From the NCBI GenBank assembly GCA_963693315.1, contig OY856188.1, positions 197,957,758 through 198,021,757 of the forward strand: a stretch of DNA of 64,000 nt, in the 5' to 3' direction. Under the pieces are notes generated by a model. The model made no database searches. It was not told where the DNA came from and saw only the letters and a program-made list of their open reading frames with translations. This DNA is from Diogma glabrata. Lineage: Eukaryota > Arthropoda > Insecta > Diptera > Cylindrotomidae. Within the stretch, counting starts at the first letter, position 1, and each line of letters starts with the position of its first letter. A program made the position numbers and the translations under genes. Below are positions 23,200-34,377 of the stretch, piece after piece.

Positions 23200-24250
23200 T
23201 CCTTAGACCACTGTTATAGAACATTATGTACGATGATGCGGGTACGTGTGCCCAGACAAACAACGATTATCGGCTATGCAGATAACATTGCCATAGTTGT
23301 TGTAGCCAAGAACCTCCCGAATATTATTGCTAACTGTATGCAGTCCATAATCAACGTTAGAGCATGGCTGAACAATGCAGGAATAGAGTTTGCCGATCAG
23401 AAAAGTGAAAACGGAAGTCGTGCTAATGAATAGCAAAAAAATTGTGGAAAGGATCGATGTCCAAGTCATAACATTTGGCCAGCACCAGAGGTATCTTGGA
23501 GTCAGTCTACCATAGACTCAAATATTACAGAATCATCTTCAAAAACCATTTAATGTACGCTGGTGATAAAGCCCAATGAGTGGAGCTGCTCTTGCAAGGC
23601 TTATGCCAATCATTAGCCTTGATAGACAACAGATCAGGAAGCTTCTCGGTCGTATTAGCACATCAATATTGATGTATGCGACACCCATATGAGCCTCAGC
23701 GGTGAAAACGTCATCTTATGTTAGACCTATCAAAACGAGCTACATACTGACATCGTTGTGCATATGCTGCGGTTTCCGCACGGTGTCTGATGAGATCGTA
23801 AATATTTTTGAGAGTGGGATGCAATCGATATTACAGCAAAATACTCAGCATATAGCAACACAAAAGGATAGTGACCAACGTACACGAGAAAACTTTACCA
23901 AAGATCTCTGACGTTAAAGAATGGACAACAGGGAAAAATTGTGACGTCAACCATTACTTGACGCAGATGATCTCAGAACATGGATGTTTCCGTGAGTATT
24001 TATACAAGTATACGTAACGGACCCAAACAGAGCAAATACACTGAGACTTAATGAACAGTATATGGAGAATCAATCACTCCGGTTAGTTAGCCTCATACAA
24101 TTTATGCTGAGCTCAAAAGCCAACTGGGATATAGCGAATAACATCATCACAAGTATGATGAAACACCTGGGACAAGACGAACAAAAAACAGCCATGCTCA
24201 ACACTACGCAACAAATCCACGACAACACAACATTATAATACACGAGAGAG
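23200..24250 (+). pseudogene. R1-clade-like LINE reverse transcriptase C-terminal remnant
   Basis: Non-LTR retrotransposon of the type that inserts in insect genomes (R1/LOA group), strongly decayed. Visible in order: TIIGYADNIAIVVVAKN (motif C, YADD changed to YADN, so a catalytic Asp is lost), INVRAWLNNAGIEFADQKSE, HQRYLGVSL (23490), FRTVSDEIVNIF (23775-23810) and VNHYLTQMISEHGCFREYLY (23948-24007). The last two are characteristic of the R1-type C-terminal region. Frames shift several times. No 3' tail is recognised. Confidence 0.7.
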
Positions 24251-24391
24251 TACTACAATCAACCCCTGCCTTGCGAAGGAATTTCTTAATTGGTGGTACC
24301 AAGATATAACACCGAATTATCGAGATTTGTATTTTTTGTATTACACCAACACATAAAGTTCAAAATAACTTTCATTATAATAAAATTTACT

Positions 24392-24574
24392 TTTATTGGG
24401 GATTTTTGAGATCAATTAAACTCAAGTAAGTACAGAAGTAATTGGAAGTTTTTCAATTCAAAGGTATGGTTGGAAGTTTCTCGAGAAAAACTCCACTTCA
24501 CATTTTTCGTGTCTCGGATGAATTCGAACCTTCTTCCTCAGTTCCTGGTTTGAATCCTAGGCAGACACGTTATT
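24392..24574 (-). mobile_element. tRNA-derived SINE copy
   Basis: On the minus strand a tRNA-like head (CGTGTCTGCCTAGGATTC; B-box-like GGTTCGAATTC) is followed by a body containing TTTGAATTGAAAAA and CTTGAGTTTAATTGATCTCA and ends near AAATCCCCAATAAA. The same body recurs at 45.3, 45.6 and 38.3 kb. The 5' part of the A box is missing. Confidence 0.65.
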
Positions 24575-24585
24575 GAATTTACTCT

Positions 24586-24845
24586 TTAGAGAAAATATGA
24601 CATACTGCTCAAAATATTATTGAGCAAAATATTATTATTATTTTTCATTACTCGTGATGGCATAAAATTGTTATACCGTTTCTCTTCCAAATATGCTCTT
24701 GAAAGTATATCTGCAATCAATAGTTCTCGACCCGGAACAAATATTGGGTTTACTTTGTATTTTAATAACTGTAATAGCATTCGTTGCAACCTAATTGTTG
24801 CTTTGTCAATATCTTCTTTAAATACTGTAATTAACAATTGATGAT
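24586..24845 (-). pseudogene. Gypsy RNase H C-terminal fragment
   Basis: Reads KATIRLQRMLLQLLKYKV, then PGRELLIADILSRAYLEE: the standard RLQRMLL-x-KY and PGK-x-ADxLSRA blocks of Ty3/Gypsy RNase H. Only this C-terminal stretch is present. Confidence 0.8.
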
Positions 24846-24849
24846 CGTT

Positions 24850-25440
24850 TCCTTAATTGGAAACGTCAGTCAATAAACATGTCTAAGTATCTTTGTGCTG
24901 TTTTACGTAAATTTTATTTGGCGAGGAATTTATGTCCTCATAAGGTCTTAAAGAACATTTATTTTTCTCTTGTCCACTCTAAGCTTGAATACTGGATTGC
25001 GTGTTGGGGTGGTGCATATGAAAATACAATCAAACCCATTGTGATACTTCAAAAACATTTTTTACGTCTATTAAATTTTAAATCTCGCTTAACATCATCT
25101 TGGCCTCTTTTCATCAACAATCGTATTCTTCCTTTACGTCACCTATACTACTTTAAAGTCCTAAAAATGTTTTTTAATCGTAGCGGCAACAGACTTATCA
25201 AAACACTTATTAGTTACAATGCCCGGTCTAATAATCAATTCCTGTGTACTGTACCACGATCTAGAACAGAACATTTTCGTCGATATTATTTATCGGTGGG
25301 CCCATTTATTTTCAACCAACTACCATTACATGTTCGACAATGCAATATTTTCAAAGAGTTCCTTAAAAATGTGAAAGATTGGTTGTTTGAACAAAACGAT
25401 CCTGAAAAGCTTCTGAAATTAATAGTTTAGCTTTATTGTA
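24850..25440 (+). pseudogene. LINE reverse-transcriptase C-terminal fragment (LINE-C)
   Basis: 183-residue open frame (24879-25430), 5'-truncated: MSKYLCAVLRKFYLAR, then KNIYFSLVHSKLEYWIACWG, IVILQKHFLRLLNF, RILPLRHLYYFKVL, RSRTEHFRRYYLSVGPFIFN and QLPLHVRQC to the stop at 25430. This is the thumb/C-terminal region of L2/CR1-related LINEs, where family members read IYxSLIxSxLxYxxxxWG. It is free of stops, so it is a rather young insert, placed inside the Gypsy relic. The following ~350 bp may be its 3'UTR. Confidence 0.75.
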
Positions 25441-25792
25441 TTGAATTCTTAATATTATGTTTCATCTAGTCCTTTGCATTACCTACTATATTTACTTTTA
25501 ATACTCCTCCACGAGTTAGAAAACTCATGCATGCAAATACATAAATGTATCGCTATATCTTTAATTACTGCTTCTGTTCCCACTATATATGCTTTTGCAA
25601 AATAGCTTTGTTGTCAAATCGTCCACTACTGTCTCTCTGATCTTGGTCACGGACAAAGGACTAGCATAACAAATGCTATTAAATAAAAGTAATTATAGTG
25701 CTTAATAACTTTATATTTGTGTTGCTTCTAATAATTGATAGATGTTTTATATAGAAATATGTTGTTACAAATGTATTTATGTATATATATTA
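25441..25792. other. Probable LINE-C 3'UTR; no gene
   Basis: Follows the LINE-C stop directly; non-coding, ends in AT-rich sequence next to a fold-back element. Confidence 0.4.
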
Positions 25793-26546
25793 GACTGGTC
25801 GTTAAAAACTAAATTTTCCGAGACGCCCCCCAGAAAAATTCTTTGTGGTTAAAAAACCACAACGGCATAATTTTTTTTTTTTTTAAGTGAAAAGAACACG
25901 TGCCGCAAAATCATCGAAGTTTATTTTTTGATAAAATTGTTAATATCTCATAAAATATGCAGATGTCAAAAAAAATCATATAACCATTTTTGCAGGAAAT
26001 TTAATTCTCTACAAAAAAGGTCGAAGTCATTTTTTTCCGAAAACCTATATTTCTGATGATATTTTGAAATATAACTTGAAATTCTTCGAAACTCGTAAAA
26101 CCAAATGATGAAAATTTCGACGAAAAAGTACTAATTTTGATTTTTTTTGTCGCGATTATTTTTTTATACATTTCATTCTATAGCATAAGAAGAAAATTAG
26201 GAGTTTTTCGTCATCTTTATTTTTCATGTTTTTTAAAAATTACGAAAACTTACAAGTTCATTTTCAAAATATCATGAGAACTATACGTTTTCGGGAAAAA
26301 ATGACCTGGACCTTTTTTGTAGAAAATTAAATTTCCTACAAAAATGGTTATATGATTTTTTTTGACATCTGCATATTTTATGAGATATTTGAAAAAATCT
26401 TCGAATTTTTCAAAAAATCAACTTCAACGATTTTGCGGCACGTGTTCTTTTGATTTAAAAAAAAAAAAAATAATGCCGTTGGGGTTTTTTGACCACAAAG
26501 AATTTTTCTAGGGGGCGTCTCGGAAAATTTAGTTTTTAACGACCAG

Positions 26547-26548
<2 letters not shown>
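25793..26548. mobile_element. 756-bp fold-back element with TA duplication
   Basis: GACTGGTCGTTAAAAACTAA at 25793 is complemented by the end at 26548. TA flanks both sides (25791-25792, 26549-26550). Arms of roughly 330 bp fold on each other (for example CGAGACGCCCCC against GGGGGCGTCTCG) around a short centre near 26170. Non-coding. Confidence 0.88.

Positions 26549-26550
<2 letters not shown>

Positions 26551-26640
<90 letters not shown>
26551..26640. repeat. (AT)n microsatellite
   Basis: Uninterrupted AT dinucleotide run of about 90 bp abutting the fold-back element. Confidence 0.97.
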
Positions 26641-26642
<2 letters not shown>

Positions 26643-26749
26643 ATATCTAAATGTTAAAATAGTAATAGTGATGATTTGACAAGGTTAAGTGATAATAATT
26701 ATAATAATAAATAAAATAATAAATAAATAAAATAATAATAAAATAAATA

Positions 26750-27060
26750 CACCGGAAATCATACCAAAATCTGTATACATTTTCTCTGAAACACCTCCGG
26801 GCTGAATTTATTCCCATTGGCAATCGATTAAATTGATATCTTCCGAACAATGTTGCGAAAGTACATAAGTCACTACTACTTTGATCTAATACAATTTGCC
26901 AAAATCCGTCCTTCATGTCGATTACTGTAAATACTTGTTTACCTGCTAATCGCGCAATAATATAATCTGACGTTGGAATAGTATAATGTTCACGCTTTAT
27001 GCATTTATTTAATGCTCTCGAATCTAAACATATACGTAAATCTTTGTTTGGTTTTTCCAC
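26750..27060 (-). pseudogene. Gypsy reverse transcriptase N-terminal fragment
   Basis: Reads KPNKDLRICLDSRALNKCIK, then HYTIPTSDYIIARLAGKQVF, VIDMKDGFWQIVL (motif A catalytic Asp), TFATLFGRYQFNRLPMGI and SARRCFREN: the canonical Ty3/Gypsy RT start. Truncated before the YxDD motif by the later insertions. Confidence 0.9.
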
Positions 27061-27545
27061 AAGGTAATATTATTCACCCATTTCGTTGGATGCAATACTG
27101 GTTTAATTATACCCCATGTCACCATCGTTTCTAATTTTTTTTTTAATCTATCGTATAAAGAAAAAGCTATTCTCTTTTTGTATGCAATTACAGGTATTTA
27201 TCCTTCTTTTACATGAATTTTATATTCCTCCGACATTTTTCCCAATCCTTCAAAAATGTCTTTATATTTTTCGAGCATTTCTTGTTTTGTAATTGGCACA
27301 CTCACTTGTTGTTTAACACTATATCGACTCGTTTTATCAAATTAAGCTGAACACAACCTTCTAGACCCAGCAATGGTTGAAAATTACCTTCCACAACGAC
27401 AAACTCTAGCAACGTTTTATTAACATCTGTTAAACAATGAATTTTAATTGATCCTAACGGTTTACTTTGAAGTTACCGTAAGAAATTAATCTAATATTTA
27501 ATTTATTAATGTCATTCAAACTAAAATATTTCTCAACCAATTGTT
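27061..27545 (-). pseudogene. Gypsy protease-RT linker region
   Basis: Stop-interrupted minus-strand reading shows pieces such as SVKQQVSVPITKQEMLEKY, FEGLGKMSEEYKIHVKEG and IIKPVLHPTKWVNNI, the usual stretch just before the RT of Gypsy pol. Confidence 0.65.
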
Positions 27546-28559
27546 TCGCAATGATCTAACACTAGGGGGTATCCCGCGGGCTATTCTGAAGATGTGTGTT
27601 TGGTATATTTTGGTGAACTATCGCAGACAAAAAAGTCTTCAACAATGTGGTCAAATTATTCAATGTTAAAATCAACATTCATCGTTAAAGAAAATTTGGA
27701 TATTAGTAAATATAAAAGATTTTTGCCTTTTTTAAAAAAGAAGCCCTCGGGTTATAGAGCCAAAAAATCATAAGTGTTTTGGGGAGAAGAAATTAATAAA
27801 TTTTAATATTATGTCTTTGTCCATTATGTCTTTGGTTTTACTTGTGTTTTTACTTTCCGTCCATGAGCAGAAAAAATTAAAAAATGCACGCTAAACAGCA
27901 AAAGCCAACTTTCTGTTTTAAACTGATAGATAGAAAACATTATTTTCTATTACAGTCGTTAAAAAAAAATATTCTATGATTTTAGCACTATTTGTCATAT
28001 AAATAATTAATTTTCTTATTAATATCGCAACGATATAAATTTGAACGAAACGGCTAAAAGACAATTAGAGCAATAATTTTGAAAAACTACATTATCGAAA
28101 AATTTAAATGCCGTAAATGGAATTTTTATGAACAAAAAGGAATAATTTTTATGTTCTATAAAAAAAAAGTCCAAGCGGCACGTATATCCGCTAGAAATAG
28201 GTAGATTTCGAGATCAGACAGTTTTGTGTGCCAGTAGAATCTGATGTATCAGATTAGTTTAAACAAAACAAACTAATTTCAAACAGATATCGAACAAATT
28301 TTTAAAAGAAAATTAGCTACCTATAAGCAAAATTATATCTATCCAATTTTGCAACAAACAAATATCAAATCTACCACAGAACATGTGTGTGACAATTTAT
28401 GACATAAACCTACTCTATATTATATGTCGTGCAATTACTGCAAAATATCAAAATAGTTTATTTCTAAGAAATAAAAATTAATTTCTTCTATTCAAATCTT
28501 TTATTTTTTGACTGTTATAAGGTTGACATTGATTGTTATAAGGTTTTTGGAAATTGTAG
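27546..28559. other. No gene recognised
   Basis: AT-rich, no ORF or element ends identified. A GC-rich patch (ggtatcccgcgggc, ~27568) marks the likely edge of the Gypsy relic. Confidence 0.5.
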
Positions 28560-29520
28560 TTGGGGATTGTTGCAAACTTTTTTGTTGAAGCCAACAAGTC
28601 AGACCTCTAACTGCAGAGGTTTATATTTATAAGAAACGGATTAAAATGTTTCCACAGATTCTAAATTTATGAAGATTTTAAAAATATTAGTATCCAAACG
28701 GCCGTTATAACGGATTAAAAAAAACCATTTTTTTCTAGTATAAAGCCTATAGTTTTCCTTGTGTGTCAGATTTGTCAGATTTTTCACCATGTGTCAGATT
28801 TTTCTGATTTACGAATTTGTCCAAGATATTAATAAAACACACATTTTTAAGAAAGGCTTTTTGATCTGGCTCCACAAATGCAACCGTGAGAGCGCCTGTT
28901 GATTCAAACGCATTTTGTGTTTTACAAACTTTTTTGTTGGAGCCGCTGACTCAGAAACCTCCAACTGCAGAGGTCGTTTTTTTGAAAGAAACTGATTAAA
29001 AAGGTTTCAAAGATTCTAAATTTATGAAGTTTTTAAAAATATTAGAATCCAAACGGCCGTTATAACGGATCTAAAAAACAGAGTTTTTTTCTAGTATAAA
29101 GCCTCTAGTTTCTTAACCATGTGTTGGATTGGGCTGATTTACGAACTTGTTCAAGATATTAATAAAACGCATATTTTTAGAAAAGGTTTTTTGATCTGGC
29201 CTTATAAATGCGACCGTGAGAGTGCCGGTTTTTTTATTTTGCAAACTTTTTTGTTGGAGCCGCTCACTCAGGAACCTCTAACTGCAGAGGTCTATTTTTA
29301 AAATAAATTGATAAAAAAGATTCCAAAGATTCTAAATTTGTTAAATTCTTTGAAATATTAGTATCCAAACGGCCGTTATAACGGTTTTACAAACTCAATT
29401 TTTTTCAGAAAAAAGCTTCTAGTTTCTTAACCACGTGTCGGATTTTGCTGATTCACGAACTCGTTCAAGATATTTTTGATCTACCTCAACAAATGCGACC
29501 GTGAGAGTGCCGGTCGTTTT
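28560..29520. repeat. Tandem array of ~315-355-bp units
   Basis: Three direct copies plus a partial fourth. 'ctgcagaggt' recurs at about 28610, 28965 and 29282, and 'aacggccgttataacgg' (itself palindromic) at about 28697, 29052 and 29368. 'caa/gccgtgagag' phrases recur at about 28880, 29210 and 29500. Units differ by small indels. No coding frame runs through the array. Confidence 0.85.
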
Positions 29521-29536
29521 CGTTATATCTCATATC

Positions 29537-29712
<176 letters not shown>

Positions 29713-29769
29713 TTTTTTTTTTTTGTTTTTTCGTCTCCGCTTATCATATATAGTCGTTTGGCACAAAAA

Positions 29770-30550
29770 TTTTTCCGAAATTCCGAGATGAAGCCCATTG
29801 CACTAGGTAGATTTTTATATGAAATTTACTTAAAAAGAAATACTGAGATATGTATAGGAGAGTTCAAACAAATTTTACATGCAATAAATCGATATAAGAT
29901 CTTAGCAAGGTAATTTCTTCCACGTGTACTAATGATCCGAGGTATGATATGTCGATAATAAAAGTTGAAGATCTAAACAGGCAAATTCAAGAAAAAACGA
30001 CAAGAATTATAAAAAGGAATAATAGCCCGGGGCATAATAATGCCAATTGGCACAAAAGTAATTACAGAAAAGAAGAACTTAATACGCAATATTAATAAGT
30101 CGAACTACATTTTAAAATCAATCTTACGTTTCTCTTTTACGTTTAAAATGCAAATACTCCTAATCAATATTAGAAGCTTGAAAACAAACAAGGACGAACT
30201 AGAGCTCTACATAAATAAAAATCAAATTGACATTAATGCTGCCTTGGGAAAACATAAACAAAGAATAATGACACTATCAAAATAAAAAATCACCAAATTC
30301 TTAATAGTAGAGAGCTATAGCTTCAGCTATAGACATCACACTAGCTTCTATGGACATTGTATACATCAAATTACCTGGAATACCAAAAATACAGAGACTG
30401 TGGATAATCAAAAAAGAAATGCTAAAAATATTTCATAAAAATAAGAACTGCAATCATGCCAACGGCAACAACCAACTAAATAGAAGCATTGCAACACTAA
30501 AAAAGGAAGTAAAATGGCAAAAAGGCAGTCATTCAATGATTTTTTAGCAT
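29770..30550 (+). pseudogene. LINE-D 5' fragment (ORF1 end and endonuclease start)
   Basis: Reading [20 protein letters not shown], then [20 protein letters not shown] resembles the ORF1 domain of insect LINEs (inference). About 250 bp on, MQILLINIRSLKTNKDELEL and YINKNQIDI are typical of the APE endonuclease start (NIRSL, Asn catalytic). The rest of ORF2 is missing; the following reading to 30547 is Lys/Asn-rich and unassigned. Confidence 0.55.
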
Positions 30551-31200
30551 AAACCCCTCATATAGCACAAAGGAAACATGGAAATAAGTAAACGAGATAA
30601 AAATTATAAAAACAACAAAATGAATATTTTCGAAAATATCGAATACATAAAAAAATTCGAGTCAAATCTTAGGATTCAAATATTAATAAATAAAGCTCTG
30701 TTATTATCAAACTCAACCATATAGACACTAATTTGGATCCCGTCAACATTGAAGTTAGGTTTTTCTATACAATTTTCAGTTCCTTAAATAGAAACCAAAT
30801 ACATTTTTGAGCTTTTTAAAAGAAAGTCACTTTATGACCAAACGAAACTTTAGTTCAATGGGACTTATTCGGTTCAATAGTTCCCAAGAAAATCGATTAT
30901 AAAGGTGGGACGGACATCAAAGTCTAGCTTTTTTGCCATACGGCACGCTAAAAATTAGTATAAATATAGACGCTGAATTTTTGAATTTAATTGTTTTTTG
31001 ATCAAAAACAATTCAAGGATTAGGCTTGACCTTAAAGTAGAAATTAAACAAAACCGGTGCTGAATAGGTCGTTATTCGATTGTATCATATACAACTTTGT
31101 TTTTCTATTAGTTAATCGTCCAGAATTTTACACAAATTTTCAGATAAATTTGTTTAGAGAACTTCATTTATTTACAAAATATTTAATAACCCAAACAAAT
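30551..31200. other. No gene recognised
   Basis: AT-rich, only random short ORFs. Confidence 0.5.
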
Positions 31201-31280
31201 TGAGTGATTAGATTAGTGACTTATGGACTATGGTCAATGTTTTGGTTCGAATCCTCCACTCAAATGATCACTGAACAGCA
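31201..31280 (+). repeat. Possible tRNA-like SINE head
   Basis: Contains a good B-box (GGTTCGAATCC at ~31243) and a terminal gagtgatta/ctccactc that could pair like an acceptor stem, but no proper D arm or anticodon stem. It may be the head of a SINE different from the 45-kb family. Confidence 0.25.
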
Positions 31281-31740
31281 TCAAGTAGAGTTAGATTCAT
31301 GATGTCTTTTTCTTGAAATGAAGGTGATATTCGGGATTGTAGACACAAAAAAGAAACCACGTCATTTTGCTGACACATTTCCCAAGCAAGTACACCTTTG
31401 ATTAAGGTAAAAAACGGTTAATCTAACATCAGTCCACAATGAGTCATTCACTATCGAAATACACTACACAATTCAGGTAAATAAAAATAATAAAAGATAT
31501 TAATAAACTTATTAACATGGTTTCATTTGCATGAATCACTGGTTGTTCCGCAAGTGCTACCTGGGTAATACTAATGAAAAGTAGTAGAGAATATGCAGAC
31601 AAAATTTTCCTGATCCATGATGATACTCCACATCACCGCCATTGACACCTCAAAACCTATACAACTCAAGCGTGTATTTTCCATTCAAGGTCATTGGCAG
31701 TGAATCGGTCTGTCTTCAGTCAACCCAGGGGCACATGCAA
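31281..31740. other. No gene recognised
   Basis: Nothing identifiable; moderately AT-rich, leading to a G-rich run. Confidence 0.5.
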
Positions 31741-31766
31741 GGGGGGTTGGGGGTGGGGTCGCCGGG
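31741..31766 (+). other. Potential G-quadruplex
   Basis: Four G-runs of 6, 5, 4 and 3 with loops TT, T and TCGCC fit the G3+N1-7 rule. Such a run stands out in this AT-rich sequence. Confidence 0.6.
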
Positions 31767-31789
31767 ACCGGACCCACTTCTAACCGATT

Positions 31790-31850
31790 ATTTTTCATTT
31801 AAAGTTAGACATTATTTAGTGTTAACCATAATAAATTATTGATTTTTCTA
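31790..31850 (-). repeat. LINE-A 3'-terminal sequence
   Basis: 'aaagttagacattatttagtg' followed by 'taaccataataaattattga' matches the LINE-A 3' end seen at ~47180 and ~43205 (complement strand). It is separated from the LINE-A body at 32715 by the insertion 32179-32567. Confidence 0.55.
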
Positions 31851-32178
31851 CTCCTATCACAGTAAATTATCAATTACATCACACTATCCATGACATGTAA
31901 ATTGATTATTACTATAAGTGTAACGTAATGAGAATAAAAAGTGTTACGTAATGTATTTTCATATATGTATTACCTAACACTTTTAATAAAAAGAAAAATT
32001 TTTAATTAAAGAAAAATTTGATTTTTAAAAATTAAATATTTCAATTCATTTTGACACCACAATTTGAAAACTGTTTGCATTCAATTTATAATTAGTAGTT
32101 CATTTTGTCAAGTAATTATACTTGTTTGTGCATTATAACAAAGTCATAGAAAAAGTATATAACAAAACTTGAGCTGCA

Positions 32179-32567
32179 ATAGTTATTTGTTTAACTAGGC
32201 AGCAAAGTAGTAGATTGACTGCCGCGGCTGATAGTTCATAGCCGAGCGAGCGAGGCTAGGAATTCAGCCAAGGCAGTCAATCTACCTTGCTGCCGAGTTG
32301 AACATATAATTTTTTCTCCGATTAATTACAATGATATGTAATTTAATAATTATTACTTTAAAAATAATGCAAAATTTTAAAAATGAAAAAAAAAATCGAT
32401 TAAAAAAATTTTTTTTTTATTCGCAATGTCTGTTTATTTCTATGAAGTCTAATTATTTTGCTGCCTAGGCAGCGAAGTACTTGCTTTGCTGCCTAGGCAG
32501 GAAAAGTGCCACTTTGCTGACTGAAATAAGTCTGCAAAATTTATATTTGCTGTCTATCGGAGAAAAA
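32179..32567 (+). mobile_element. TAGGCAGCAAAGTA element, copy 1
   Basis: About 390 bp also present inverted at 36153-36542. It holds several hairpin-forming blocks: gtagattgactgccgcggct pairs with ccaaggcagtcaatctac, and 'ctgcctaggcag' is itself palindromic and occurs twice. Non-coding. Confidence 0.75.
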
Positions 32568-32714
32568 CCATTTTCCATGCTCGTGAAGGTACTGCACTCG
32601 ACGTTACGCGTCTCGTGCGCAGTATTTTTCCTCGCATGTAAAATGCCATTTACAGCTCTAGGAATGTTAAATGTAATATACTATTACGTATCTGAATATC
32701 AGACGATATTATAA

Positions 32715-33160
32715 CTAGGAAACTAAGGTTTGTGAGTATATTGATCAATTTTCTTTGGGAATTTTTTGAACGCTAATTTTAAAATTTTGAGGTTTTAAAT
32801 TGTCGGGACAGACTCACGCCGCTAAGGCATTCCAGAGATGCCAGACGACTCTAAATAACTTTGAAAAGCGACGGTTCTACATCTTGTCACTTGAACCGTT
32901 AAAAGATAGACTGCTATTGATGCTCTTGTGTAACATGCGAAGTTTGCAGGCTCGACTAAAATTGATTTGATCCAGGCAGACGTCCGTTTATCCGTAATGT
33001 ATTTGTAAAATACCGTCAAATCAGCGACATACAAGAAATCAAGCTCAATAGTAAGATTTGATTTGCCGATAAATTTAACAACTCTATGCTGTATAGAATC
33101 AAAACATTTCAAACTACTTATGAACTCCATATGTGAGAAAAATATTCCATGCAGTGACGA
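32715..33160 (-). pseudogene. LINE-A reverse transcriptase C-terminal fragment
   Basis: Minus-strand ORF (33130-32822) reads ISSLKCFDSIQHRVVKFIGK, then LDFLYVADLTVFYKYITDKR, ASAWIKSI-like and TRCRTVAFQSYL; the same region is at 47.4-47.8 kb. 5'-truncated and mutated, with the 3'UTR running to ~32715. Confidence 0.75.
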
Positions 33161-33725
33161 TTAAATGACGAAGAAATCACCATGACGAAATGACGAAGAA
33201 ATGTTTGAATTTTTGAAGTAAAACTTCTTTAGGCGCGTTTTAAGAATTTTGCAACGGAAGATGAAAAAACGAATATAATATTCGGCAAATATACGATACA
33301 ATTCAATTATGACACACATATAAATGTCGACATATAAATGTCGGAAGTAGTCATTTGAACAGATATATAACCATATATATTCATCTCTATCATACTACAG
33401 TCTGATTTTGAATTTTAAACATATACATGCACACAATTCCAAAAAAACTTAAGTAGAAATTTAAACACAATAAAATAAAAAAGAAACTAGAAGTAAAAAA
33501 GGCAAACGAATATTATGTTCGGCAAGTATGCGACAATTCGATTATGTGTATTGTATTTTGTATACGCTTATTCAGTATCGTATTAAACGTTAAATGATTT
33601 GGACGTGTCGATCTTAGATTTAAATATCTAATAATATAATATTCGTAATACTTTATTGAGTTTCGTAATTTTTTAAATTTATATTTTGAATTGTTTTAGT
33701 TTTTTGAAGTAAAACTTCTTTAGGG
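33161..33725. other. No gene; duplicated gaagtaaaacttcttta motif
   Basis: 'tttgaagtaaaacttcttta' occurs at ~33214 and again at ~33703, and in complement near 34863. It may be an end motif of the palindromic family at 34378-34898. Confidence 0.4.
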
Positions 33726-34297
33726 CTGGTTATAGTAGTCATTGTGGTTATGGTAGTCATGGTGGTAATAGTGGTCATGGTGGTCATAGTGGTAATGGTG
33801 ATCACGGTGTTCACGGTGGTTATGGCGGTCATGGTGGTTACGGTGGTCATTGTGTTCATTGTGGTCATGGTGGTCATGGTGGCTATGGTGGTTATGGTGG
33901 TCACGATGGTCATGGTGGTTACGGTGGTCATGGTGGTCATGGTGTTCACGGTGGTCATGTTGGTCATGGTGGTCATGGTGGTTATAGTGGTTATGGTGGT
34001 CATGGTGGTAATGGTGGTCACGGTGGTCACGGTGGTCATGGTGGTTATGGTGTTCATGTTGGTTATGGTGGTCACGGTGGTCATGGTGGTCACGGTAGTC
34101 ATGGTGGTCATAGTGGTCATGGTGGTTATGGTGGTCATGGTGGTCATGGTATTCACGGTGGTTATGATGGTCATGGTGTTCACGGTGGTCATGATGGTCA
34201 TATTGTTCATGGCGGTCATGGTGGTCATGGTGGTAATGGTGGTCATGGTGTTCATGGTGGTCATGATGGTCGTGGTGGTGTCACGGTGGTCATGGTG
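33726..34297. repeat. GGTCATGGTGGT minisatellite (encodes GHGG/GYGG in one frame)
   Basis: About 570 bp of degenerate 12-bp units GGT-CAY-GGT-GGT / GGT-TAY-GGT-GGT. All unit changes keep the triplet register, so every frame is open. In the frame starting at 33728 it reads GYGGHGGHGG-type sequence. Third positions vary as CAT/CAC and TAT/TAC, which are silent in that frame, while other frames give VMVVMVV (+) or MTTMTT (-). The Gly/His frame is open from ~33711 to ~34405, but no start codon or convincing exon borders are seen. Most simply this is a minisatellite; a relic exon of a Gly/His-rich protein is possible. Confidence 0.85.
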
Positions 34298-34377
34298 TTT
34301 AGATTTGACATCCTGGGCTTTCCCGGGCGGGAAAAAATATTTGTGTTGATTAAATTTGTTTTGTTAAATAGAAAAAT

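Larger units (their letters stand above)
24580..27545 (-). mobile_element. Ty3/Gypsy LTR retrotransposon remnant, interrupted
   Basis: Minus-strand pol fragments in proper order: protease-RT linker (27545-27060), reverse transcriptase (27060-26750) and RNase H (24840-24586). Between RT and RNase H lie a fold-back element (25793-26548), an (AT)n tract and a LINE 3' end (24850-25440), which explains the gap. No LTRs were recognised, so this is an internal relic. Stops and frameshifts are present throughout the linker. Confidence 0.8.

Noticed and set aside
24580..27545. An endogenous retrovirus with env
   Set aside because: Only Gypsy pol fragments are visible; no LTRs, gag or envelope-like frame found.
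28560..29520. CRISPR-like repeated blocks
   Set aside because: Units are ~315-355 bp with similar sequence throughout; no short repeat/unique spacer pattern, and the window is eukaryotic.
31201..31280. A true tRNA gene
   Set aside because: The B box is good but no D arm or anticodon stem can be folded; listed only as a possible SINE head.
33653..34349. 203- and 201-codon ORFs of Met-Thr-Thr and Val-Met-Val-Val repeats
   Set aside because: Triplet-based minisatellite is open in all frames; only the Gly/His frame merits a test.
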